Origin: a virus
DNA: 28,252 nt
Direction: 5' to 3' (one strand)
IMG/VR virus record: IMGVR_UViG_3300046028_003526
Location: 1-28,252 of that record
Positions 5,286 to 12,392 of the stretch are shown here, piece by piece (the first letter of the stretch is position 1; every line of letters starts with the position of its first letter). Under the pieces are notes generated by a model. It saw only the letters and a list, made by a program, of their open reading frames with translations, ran no database searches and was not told the origin of the DNA. A program made the position numbers and the translations under genes.

Positions 5286-7360
5286 CACCAATTGAGCTTT
5301 CCCAAAAAGGCTGGCACCTTATCCCGTGGTCAAAGCGTGCTTCCTCAAGCCGCCAGCCGATGGTGAAGGGGTATCTCGGAACACTGCCAACACCGGAAGA
5401 AGTCTCTGAGTGGCATCGCAAGTGGCCGTCGTGTGATTGGGCAATCAAGCCTACGTTCCACGTCGTGCTTGATATCGAGATGAAGAATGGCCTGGATGGG
5501 GAAGCTGAACTGATCGAAAAGTTTCAGTCGCTAGAGGGTTTCCCTAGTACCAAGACTTTCAACGGGGGCCGTCACGTCTGGATGCGCGTACCTCACGACT
5601 GCACGCTCAAGGGCGGCGTGTGGATCGGTGACGCCCTGGAAGTTAAATTCAAAGCGAGCGTTCACATACCTCCATCGGAAGGGTACGAGTGGATAAGCCC
5701 GCTTGGATCGCTGACCGATGTTCCGATGGCTCCCGATTGGTTTATGGAAGCATGGGCTAAGGCTGCTCCCGTAAGCATCAAGGCCACGGAAACGGCATCG
5801 TTCCCCGAGGGTCAGCGGCATGCGCTGCTATGCTCGGCTGCGGGCGCGTTGCGTAACCTGGGGTTGGGCGAAGAAGGCATCTTCCTTGGGTTGCAGGGCG
5901 TGCGTGCCGATCGCTGCGAAAACCCCGAGACGGTCACCGATGACGAGTTGCGTGGAATCGCCAAGTCGTACGCGGAAAAAGAAGCCAGCGAATCGTTTGA
6001 TATGCGGCTCGCACGAGGCGAAGAGCGGGCTGTGATGGTCGCCAATTTCATGGCGCGTAAGATTGTGCATAAGGACGAGCCCGACCGGCACGCTGACGAA
6101 AGCTGCCCCAGGCTGAACGATAGGCAGTTGCGCCCTACACCGATGATTGCTGCGTGGGTTGATTGGGTTCTAGGCAACGCTGAGTGTCGTCAACCGGAGT
6201 TGACTTTACTTGCTGCGTGCGTAGGCATAGGTTGCGTTATGGGGCGTCGTCCGACGTGGAAGTTCACCCATGCGAATGTCTACGGGCTTGGGATGGCGTC
6301 ATCGGGATCGGGTAAAGACGCTCCGCTTCACTCTATTGAGGAGGTTCTACGTGCCGCTGGATGGGACGACCTTATAGGCGCTGCAAACCTAGGCTCCGAC
6401 GTGGGTATGCTCGACCAAATCACCCAGCATCCAGACATCGTGTGGTCTATCGACGAGATCGGTATTCTGCTTGAAAACTTGAACAAGACGCAGGTTCCGA
6501 CATACATTTCTAACATCATCTCATACCTGTTGCAGTTGTCGTCATGCAAGGCGTTCAACGGACGTGCTTTGAAAGGGGTAACTCCACAACGCATTGAGCA
6601 ACCGTACCCGTGTATCTTCGCATGCACGCAGCCGAAGATATTCCTTGGTGCGTTCAATGAGCGCATGGCCGACAACGGGTTTTTCAATCGTTTCACGGTG
6701 TTCTTAGGCGAAGACCTCCCAGCGCAACAGATTGACGTTTTGCGTGCCGCGCCACCCGAGGATCTGATTGAAGCCTTGAAGTCGGCACGCGAGAAAGCAA
6801 CTAATCCGTTGATGAACGGATCGCACGGCGGAAAGCCGGGACCGGCTGAGATTGCTGCAACACCGGAAGCCCTGGAACTGTACCGAAATAAGATAATCCA
6901 CTACAACAGCATCAAGATGGAGCTGCGCAGTAAGGACGTGATGCGTGCCACCCTCGCAGCGCGTACCCTGGAGCGGGCGAACAAGTTCACGCTCATATAC
7001 GCATGGACGCTTGACCCCGCAAACCCTGTTGTCACACCTGAAGCCGTAGAGTGGGGCTGCGAGATCGCCGAATTCAGCAACGCATGCTTGCTTCACTGTT
7101 TAAAGAACCGTATCGCATCGCCGCATGATGAACTAGCGCGAAAGATATTGACCATCATTGAGAGCTACGAGCAGACAGGCGTCTCTCAAAGCGACTTCAC
7201 TCGACACGCACAAAGCATCGAGCGAAACAAACGCGAGTCGATAATAGCGGACCTACAGCAGAGCGGGAAAGTGTACGTTCTTACCAAGAAGAACGAATCA
7301 GGCCGCGTAGTTAAACGATACAAAGCCGCTAAGTTTACCACACAAGAGGAGCGAACATGA
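5282..7360 (+). CDS. Prim-pol / DUF3987-type primase-helicase
   Basis: 692 residues from GTG 5282, which overlaps the helicase stop as GTGA and has GGAG at about 5272-5275. The open frame reaches back to 5180 inside the helicase gene, but that part has no domain. The N-terminal domain matches bifunctional primase-polymerases: metal site DIE (64-66), GGRH (95-98), and ALEVKF...IPPS (118-132). The C-terminal half is a DUF3987-like P-loop ATPase with Walker A SSGSGKDA (Lys345) and Walker B IVWSIDE (Asp391, Glu392). It likely makes primers and drives or loads onto the fork, working with the polymerase at 8869. The P-loop has Asp where Ser or Thr normally follows Lys. Confidence 0.85.
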   Translation: MTPIELSQKGWHLIPWSKRASSSRQPMVKGYLGTLPTPEEVSEWHRKWPSCDWAIKPTFHVVLDIEMKNGLDGEAELIEKFQSLEGFPSTKTFNGGRHVWMRVPHDCTLKGGVWIGDALEVKFKASVHIPPSEGYEWISPLGSLTDVPMAPDWFMEAWAKAAPVSIKATETASFPEGQRHALLCSAAGALRNLGLGEEGIFLGLQGVRADRCENPETVTDDELRGIAKSYAEKEASESFDMRLARGEERAVMVANFMARKIVHKDEPDRHADESCPRLNDRQLRPTPMIAAWVDWVLGNAECRQPELTLLAACVGIGCVMGRRPTWKFTHANVYGLGMASSGSGKDAPLHSIEEVLRAAGWDDLIGAANLGSDVGMLDQITQHPDIVWSIDEIGILLENLNKTQVPTYISNIISYLLQLSSCKAFNGRALKGVTPQRIEQPYPCIFACTQPKIFLGAFNERMADNGFFNRFTVFLGEDLPAQQIDVLRAAPPEDLIEALKSAREKATNPLMNGSHGGKPGPAEIAATPEALELYRNKIIHYNSIKMELRSKDVMRATLAARTLERANKFTLIYAWTLDPANPVVTPEAVEWGCEIAEFSNACLLHCLKNRIASPHDELARKILTIIESYEQTGVSQSDFTRHAQSIERNKRESIIADLQQSGKVYVLTKKNESGRVVKRYKAAKFTTQEERT

Positions 7361-7638
7361 ACACTGCTAAAACTAACATGACGCGATTAGCAGCTATGGC
7401 AGAAGAGGCGGTTCGAGATCACGCGCCGCGCCTGATCTTTAATACACTGAACCGAGTTAAATACCCTTTTGTGACCATCTACAAGGGAGAGTATATGATC
7501 GGTAAAGTCGAATGCGGCCTTGAATCGCCCTACGTTGCCACCTTCCTGAGTCCAGCAGGATTGACATCTGAAGATGTGCGTGCGGTAGCCGATGTGATTG
7601 ATAGGATGAACGAACAAACCTCTGAAAGACAAGGGTAA
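7357..7638 (+). CDS. Small hypothetical protein of replication operon
   Basis: 93 residues, start overlapping the primase stop as ATGA. Layout by eye is an N-terminal helix, a beta-rich centre (FVTIYKGEYMIGKVEC) and a C-terminal helix (TSEDVRAVADVIDRMNE). No family recognised. Tight coupling suggests co-expression with the primase, not necessarily interaction. Confidence 0.65.
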   Translation: MNTAKTNMTRLAAMAEEAVRDHAPRLIFNTLNRVKYPFVTIYKGEYMIGKVECGLESPYVATFLSPAGLTSEDVRAVADVIDRMNEQTSERQG

Positions 7639-7643
7639 AAGAC

Positions 7644-8093
7644 ATGAACACGGAACAAGCTATCATTTGGTTTACCGCTATGGTAGACCGCACGCACGAA
7701 GCCCCGCCTGAGATTGTGGCTAAGTTACTGCCACACGTCGGCACATTGAAGAAGTTTGCCGAAGCGATTGCCGAACGCGCCAACGAACTGGCACGTTCTG
7801 ACGAATTGCCGGGCTATACCAAGGGCGAAGGGCGCGCTAAGGCACTGGCATGGGTAGACGACGCAGATCTGCCTGCTTTCCTGTATGAGAGCAAGCCCAT
7901 GTCGCCAGCTCAAGCAATTAAGTATAAGCTCATTTCGGAAGATGCGGCAGTCAAACAAGGATGGGCCGTGCGTGGTGCTAGCGAAATGGTTGCTGTAAAG
8001 CTAGAAGAGGCGACGCCGGTTGCTGCCCCGCGTAGGGTTGCGCCACCGCGTAAGGTTGTAGAGCCCGTTATTCCTGATGATTGTCCGTTCTGA
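7644..8093 (+). CDS. Replication-operon protein with SSB-like acidic C-terminal tip
   Basis: 149 residues with AAGGG just upstream of ATG 7644. The body is helical (VAKLLPHVGTLKKFAEAIAE) followed by GYTKGEGRAKALAWVDDADL. A Pro/Ala/Arg linker (residues about 125-142) leads to a final PDDCPF. Bacterial and phage SSB proteins end in an acidic tip plus Pro-Phe (DDDIPF in E. coli), which recruits replication and repair proteins. The tip and linker are alike, but an OB-fold is not obvious in the body. It may be an adaptor that borrows the SSB docking site. Family not recognised. Confidence 0.65.
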   Translation: MNTEQAIIWFTAMVDRTHEAPPEIVAKLLPHVGTLKKFAEAIAERANELARSDELPGYTKGEGRAKALAWVDDADLPAFLYESKPMSPAQAIKYKLISEDAAVKQGWAVRGASEMVAVKLEEATPVAAPRRVAPPRKVVEPVIPDDCPF

Positions 8094-8095
8094 TC

Positions 8096-8299
8096 ATGCA
8101 GCACGATAACTACCAATACGATGAAGGCTTTAGCGCCGGGCTTGCGGCTCGCCGTGACGAAGTACGGTATTGCAATCGCGATAAGGCTGTTGTTCTGCGT
8201 GACCACATCGCAACTTACATAAAATACGCACGCTTCGTCAAGACTTCCGATGCGGAGATACTGGACGGTGTTGTCAAGCTGTTGGAGATGGAAAAGTGA
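8096..8299 (+). CDS. Small hypothetical protein
   Basis: 67 residues from ATG 8096, 2 nt after the previous stop. A TTG at 8081 in the same frame is an alternative start with no better ribosome site. The protein is charged and helical (GFSAGLAARRDEVRYC). It is coupled to the next gene as GTGA at 8296. No family recognised. Confidence 0.55.
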   Translation: MQHDNYQYDEGFSAGLAARRDEVRYCNRDKAVVLRDHIATYIKYARFVKTSDAEILDGVVKLLEMEK

Positions 8300-8481
8300 T
8301 ACAAACTACTTTCAGCTTTATAAATCAGTACAAGGCATCACAAGGAATCTTTGAGAGCTATGAAGAAACCTTCAATAGTTTAATGGAATCGCCTCGCGCT
8401 ACCTACATGGGCGACGGATGGTTTACGATCTACGAAAAGATTGAAGAAGGACACGCCTCTAATTGGGAGCCGCCCACATGA
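8296..8481 (+). CDS. Small hypothetical protein, GTG start
   Basis: 61 residues from GTG 8296, which overlaps the previous TGA and has GGAG at 8284-8287. Contains GDGWFTIYEKIEEG near the C-terminus. It overlaps the next gene as ATGA at 8478. No family recognised. Confidence 0.55.
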   Translation: MIQTTFSFINQYKASQGIFESYEETFNSLMESPRATYMGDGWFTIYEKIEEGHASNWEPPT

Positions 8482-8660
8482 ACAAAGCAACCGTTGCTGA
8501 TCTGCAAGCATTGCTCAGCCACTTCAGGCCAGAAGATCCGCTAGTCATCGAATACACCAAGAGTGCGGACGAGGACGGCTACGAATACCGCAAGACGCAG
8601 CAAGTTGTACGCATATACCTACACGGAAACACTATAGCCTTTTTGACGAGTCGCGAATGA
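8478..8660 (+). CDS. Small hypothetical phage protein
   Basis: 60 residues from ATG 8478, with GGGAG at 8465-8469 and ATGA overlaps on both sides. The segment VADLQALLSHFRPEDPLVIE followed by RIYLHGNTIAFL resembles small phage proteins with a 'pedPLvi' motif of unknown role. The open frame begins at 8463, but the coupled ATG is the better start. Confidence 0.6.
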   Translation: MNKATVADLQALLSHFRPEDPLVIEYTKSADEDGYEYRKTQQVVRIYLHGNTIAFLTSRE

Positions 8661-8872
8661 ACCACACTACCGACTACCTAGACATCATTGGACCGGAGCC
8701 CGATCTATCCGACTACCGGGATTTGCACCGATGGGATAAATGGGGCGTGTGGTTCAGACGATTCTCAAAGCTAGCTCCGTTCTCCAACGGAACAGTTAAC
8801 GAAGACGGAACCGTACATTACACGCCCGTGCTACGGTCACAACGCACACGGATTTTTAGAGAGAATAAATGA
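8657..8872 (+). CDS. Small hypothetical protein upstream of DNA polymerase
   Basis: 71 residues, with ATGA overlaps to both neighbours (8657 and 8869). Rich in Trp, Arg and Asp (DLHRWDKWGVWFRRFSKL at residues 23-40), ending in a basic tail. Translation is linked to the polymerase gene. No family recognised. Confidence 0.6.
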   Translation: MNHTTDYLDIIGPEPDLSDYRDLHRWDKWGVWFRRFSKLAPFSNGTVNEDGTVHYTPVLRSQRTRIFRENK

Positions 8873-10860
8873 AACTCAGTATCGACTTTGAAACTCGTAG
8901 CTTAGCAGACCTGTCCGAAGTCGGTGCATGGAACTATTCGCTGCACGAAAGTACGGTCGTGCTGATGTGCGCTATTTCGGCTGATGGGGGGAAGGCTACG
9001 TGCTTTGATTGCCGCCAGCCGGATGTGCTAAACGTCGTCAAGCTCATGCTGCAAGACGCAGACGAGATCCACGCTTGGAATGTCGGCTTTGAGTACGCCT
9101 TGATTACGAACGTGCTTAAGCTGGACATTCCGCTGCTGCGGTTCTTTGACACGATGGCAAAAGCGTGTGCGTTTTCAGTGCCCGCGTCTCTCGGCAAGTG
9201 CGGTGCGGCGTTGAACCTACCGATACAGAAGGACAAGGAAGGCGACCGGCTCATGAAGCTGTTCAGCATGCCCGCTACGGCAGGCAAGCTGAAAGGGCAA
9301 TTGCGCGAGATGACGCCGGAGCTCGAATCCGAATATGCCCGCTATATGGACTACTGCCGCCAGGATGTGGAAGCCGAGATGGCGATTGATGCAGCGTTGC
9401 CGGATCTGACGGGTGACGATCTGGCGTTCTGGCGCACAACGTGGATTACGAACCTGCGCGGAATCCCTATTGACATGGAGTTGGTTACGTCGCTGCAAAA
9501 GATGGTCGAGCGTGGCGAGAAGGTTATCGGTTCTGCCGTCAGCGAGCGTACTGACGGAGCCCTTGATGGGTACGTGCTCAAGAATAACCACAACAAAGTG
9601 TCAAAGTATCTTGACTTGCCAAGCGTGGCTAAGGCGTACGTCAAGGAAGTTCTAGCGCGTGCTGACGTTGATCCCAAGACACGCGAGCTGCTAGAAGCAC
9701 GGCAAGCGTTGGGCCGTACCGCCGTGGCGAAGCTGCCGAAGTTCAAGAACTACGCATCTGTCGTGGATCACCGCGTACGGGATGCACACCGGTTTAACGG
9801 CGCACAGTCGGGCCGCGATACGAGTCTCGGCATTAACCTGATGAACTTGCCACGCGGTGCGAAGTTCGATGTGCCGAAGCTAATTGCGTGTGCTAAGGCG
9901 GATGATTGGGAAGGCTTCTTTGAGACGGCAAAGTACCACGTCGGAAAGAACGGGCCGGTTCCGGTACTGTTCGATCCGCTAGGAGCGGTTGTCGCATGCC
10001 TGCGTGGCTGCATCGCACCAAAGCAAGGAGTCCTGTATCAGTGCGACTATGCGAGTATCGAGCCGCGTGTGCTAGCTTGGTACTCGGGCCAGGAGTGGGA
10101 GCTAGAGGCGTGGCGGAAGTACGATGCAAAGCAGGGGCCGGACTTGTACAAGGTGTTTGCCGGTAAGTTGTGGGGGATTGAACCTGACGCAGTATTGGGC
10201 GACCAACGACAGCTCGGTAAATGTGGAAAACTAGCGGCATCCTATAGGACCGGGTGGAAAACTTTGCAAACGCAAGGCAAGGACGTCTACGGACTAATTC
10301 TGTCTGACGCGGAAGCGCAGTTCATCATCGACGGATACCGTGCAACGCACCGTGAAAACGTGGCGTTCTGGCACAATACCGAGAAGGCCGCAGAGAAGGC
10401 CGTTGACAATCCAGGTTCCGTATACAGCATAGGCAAAGCAGCGTACCGATTCGACGGCTTGCATCTGCAATGTCGTCTCGCTTCTGGTCGCAAGATCACC
10501 TACCCGTATGCCACCATGGAGACCGTTGTGCATCCTGAGTACGGCACTAAGCGCCAGTTGCACTACATGTGCGAAGACGGCCCCGGTAAGGCGTGGCGTA
10601 AGATCAGCACGCATGGTGGGGTTCTTACGAACCACATTGTGCAGGGTACTTCTGGCTGCCTGCTACGCTACGCCTGTAACAACCTGGAAGCGGCGGGCTT
10701 CAAGGTCATCCTTCGTATCTACGACGAGATCGTAGCCGAGATGCCCGACGCTTCACGCTTTGACGAGTTTCAACGCATCATTCTCCAGCTTCCAGAATGG
10801 GCAGAAGGTCTGCCTGTCAGTGGCGCTGGTTGGGTTGCTGGATGCTACAAAAAGGATTAA
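8869..10860 (+). CDS. polA: Family A DNA polymerase with 3'-5' exonuclease
   Basis: 663 residues. The N-terminal DnaQ-like proofreading domain has Exo I DFE (Asp6, Glu8), Exo II NVGFE (71-75) and Exo III YCRQD (162-166). The polymerase domain has SGRDTS...NLPR (314-329), motif A QCDYASIEPR (391-400, Asp393), motif B RQLGK...SY (447-459), and motif C IYDE (617-620), with Tyr where most family A enzymes have His. There is no 5'-3' nuclease domain, as in other phage replicative Pol A enzymes. ATGA coupling to the previous gene; GAGAG lies just upstream. It is the phage replicase, using primers from the prim-pol protein. Confidence 0.95.
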   Translation: MKLSIDFETRSLADLSEVGAWNYSLHESTVVLMCAISADGGKATCFDCRQPDVLNVVKLMLQDADEIHAWNVGFEYALITNVLKLDIPLLRFFDTMAKACAFSVPASLGKCGAALNLPIQKDKEGDRLMKLFSMPATAGKLKGQLREMTPELESEYARYMDYCRQDVEAEMAIDAALPDLTGDDLAFWRTTWITNLRGIPIDMELVTSLQKMVERGEKVIGSAVSERTDGALDGYVLKNNHNKVSKYLDLPSVAKAYVKEVLARADVDPKTRELLEARQALGRTAVAKLPKFKNYASVVDHRVRDAHRFNGAQSGRDTSLGINLMNLPRGAKFDVPKLIACAKADDWEGFFETAKYHVGKNGPVPVLFDPLGAVVACLRGCIAPKQGVLYQCDYASIEPRVLAWYSGQEWELEAWRKYDAKQGPDLYKVFAGKLWGIEPDAVLGDQRQLGKCGKLAASYRTGWKTLQTQGKDVYGLILSDAEAQFIIDGYRATHRENVAFWHNTEKAAEKAVDNPGSVYSIGKAAYRFDGLHLQCRLASGRKITYPYATMETVVHPEYGTKRQLHYMCEDGPGKAWRKISTHGGVLTNHIVQGTSGCLLRYACNNLEAAGFKVILRIYDEIVAEMPDASRFDEFQRIILQLPEWAEGLPVSGAGWVAGCYKKD

Positions 10861-10864
10861 ACGC

Positions 10865-11158
10865 ATGAACAACTATAGAAACGACTGCCCGCATTGTGGC
10901 ATTCAACACAGTCAAACCAAAGGCTTTATAAAACAAAAGCGTCAAATAGCTTGCGTTGTTTTAGAAATGCTCAAAGAGTGTGGAGTAAAAAACTCGTTTG
11001 TAAAGTGTGTTGAAAACAAGCTAAATGGCGCAATAGAAAGCCTCATAGTAGACGTACGTAAAGAACTGCTACCAAAAACTGCGTATAAAGAAGTATCTAA
11101 AATCCACGCAAGCGCAATAAGCGCGGCGATTGAGATAATAAACCGGAAAAACAAATGA
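10865..11158 (+). CDS. Hypothetical protein with N-terminal CxxC
   Basis: 97 residues from ATG 10865, 4 nt after the polymerase stop. The frame is open back to 10760 inside polA, but no upstream start is needed. It starts with DCPHCGIQHSQ, a half zinc site or redox CxxC, then a long helical region with more Cys (CVVLEMLKECG, KCVENK). It is more AT- and Lys-rich than polA, which hints at separate origin. Overlaps the next gene as ATGA. Confidence 0.6.
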   Translation: MNNYRNDCPHCGIQHSQTKGFIKQKRQIACVVLEMLKECGVKNSFVKCVENKLNGAIESLIVDVRKELLPKTAYKEVSKIHASAISAAIEIINRKNK

Positions 11159-11421
11159 GTGAAAACACTATGCCTGTATGGATTATGGCAGGGGGTAATT
11201 GCAAAAATCTACCCGATGTCGTCAACCACCCACCGCACTACACGTCACACCCAAGCGGCATCGAGTGCATTCAAATCACGGAACACATGGGCTTCAATTT
11301 GGGTAACGCGATTAAATATGCGTGGCGGGCTGATCTAAAGAACAATGCGATTGAGGACTTAAAGAAGGCCGTCTGGTACATTCAACGAGAGATCGCTAAA
11401 CGCGAGAAGACAAATGGCTGA
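11155..11421 (+). CDS. DUF3310-family phage protein
   Basis: 88 residues containing the family pattern VNHPPHYTSHPSGIECIQIT (23-42) followed by NLGNAIKYAWRA and DLKKAVWYIQREI. DUF3310 proteins are widespread in phages, sometimes labelled nucleotide kinase-like, with no settled activity. ATGA coupling to the previous gene and an 8-nt overlap with the following one. Confidence 0.85.
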   Translation: MSENTMPVWIMAGGNCKNLPDVVNHPPHYTSHPSGIECIQITEHMGFNLGNAIKYAWRADLKNNAIEDLKKAVWYIQREIAKREKTNG

Positions 11422-12070
11422 TACCGAACAACTACCTAACGAATGCGCGTTGTGCCTTGTTTGCGGCACCCCTGTCAGTAGAGGACGAAACATTTTTTGC
11501 TCGTCTGAATGTAGTTCAGAGGCGAAAATAGAGGCACACGCCTTATCAGTGCAATGCGAAGTCTGTAAGGCCTGCGGAGTTATAAAGGGGTCGGCTGCAA
11601 TACAGGCATACCGGAAAACGGGCTACTGGACTTGTTCTAAAGCGTGCGGTGCGGCACAGAGATCAAAAGTAAGCAGAGCACGCATGTTGGCCAAAAGAAA
11701 AACTACCGACGTTCCTGAAAACACACCCTGTCACGTGTGCGGTAAAGATATTACGATAGACGACACTACTAAAATAGGTCTTTTGCGGAGAAGCCGCTAT
11801 GTTCGAGGGGTGCCACAAACATGCAGCCGCCAATGCTCCGCTGCCGCAGGGCATGCGGTTCGATTTGCTGCGATAAGGGCTTTTGAAGCGTCTTGCCCCG
11901 AAACTACACCTTGTGGATACTGTGGCGCGGCTATTGAAATAAAAAGTGGCACAAGGTCAAAGCAACAAAGAAGACTACGTCTTCTGTTTCAGAAAAAAAA
12001 CATATTTTGTAGCACATCATGTTCCTTAAAACACACGAAAAGATATGAAAATCCAACTACCCGGTCTTGA
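11414..12070 (+). CDS. Protein with four CxxC-CxxxC zinc modules
   Basis: 218 residues with four similar Cys4 sets: C14/C17/C29/C33, C51/C54/C74/C78, C106/C109/C137/C141 and C167/C170/C199/C203. Each has CxxC, a spacer of 11 to 28 residues, then CSxxC. Basic segments lie between them (SRARMLAKRKT, RSKQQRRLRLLFQKK). This looks like tandem treble-clef or HNH-type zinc ribbons, but the His/Asn catalytic residues of HNH nucleases were not seen. DNA or RNA binding is likely by charge. It overlaps the RusA-type gene by 26 nt. Confidence 0.6.
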   Translation: MADTEQLPNECALCLVCGTPVSRGRNIFCSSECSSEAKIEAHALSVQCEVCKACGVIKGSAAIQAYRKTGYWTCSKACGAAQRSKVSRARMLAKRKTTDVPENTPCHVCGKDITIDDTTKIGLLRRSRYVRGVPQTCSRQCSAAAGHAVRFAAIRAFEASCPETTPCGYCGAAIEIKSGTRSKQQRRLRLLFQKKNIFCSTSCSLKHTKRYENPTTRS

Positions 12071-12392
12071 ACCCTGTGCTAAAGCTCGCCCCCGTGTCAC
12101 AGCACGGGGTACGTACATGCCCAAACGCTACCAAGACTGGCGCAAGAAGTTCGTGGCGATGTGGCGATCTACGGTTCCACATTACCAATGGAACGAACCC
12201 GTGGGTATTAACGTGCGGTGGACTACGCCGACCGGCAAGTGCAAGCCGGACCTGGACAACGCGATTGCGGCCATCTTTGATGCGTTGCAAGACGCAGGCG
12301 CGTTATCAAACGACTCGCTTGTGCGGTCAGGAAGTTTCCGTATCGACGTAGGCCCGTTGGCGACCTACGTTGAGATCACTCCTCACGTGTGA
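12045..12392 (+). CDS. rusA: RusA-type Holliday junction resolvase
   Basis: 115 residues with the family layout: KARPRVTARGTYMPKRYQDW (13-32), KPDLDNAIAAIFDAL (67-81) and a late Asp90. Asp69, Asp71 and Asp90 match the three catalytic aspartates of E. coli RusA. The enzyme cuts four-way junctions symmetrically, clearing recombination and replication intermediates before packaging. It starts inside the zinc-module gene (26-nt overlap) with a weak ribosome site. It is the last gene of the + operon, and its final 17 bases overlap the end of the convergent late operon. Confidence 0.9.
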   Translation: MKIQLPGLEPCAKARPRVTARGTYMPKRYQDWRKKFVAMWRSTVPHYQWNEPVGINVRWTTPTGKCKPDLDNAIAAIFDALQDAGALSNDSLVRSGSFRIDVGPLATYVEITPHV

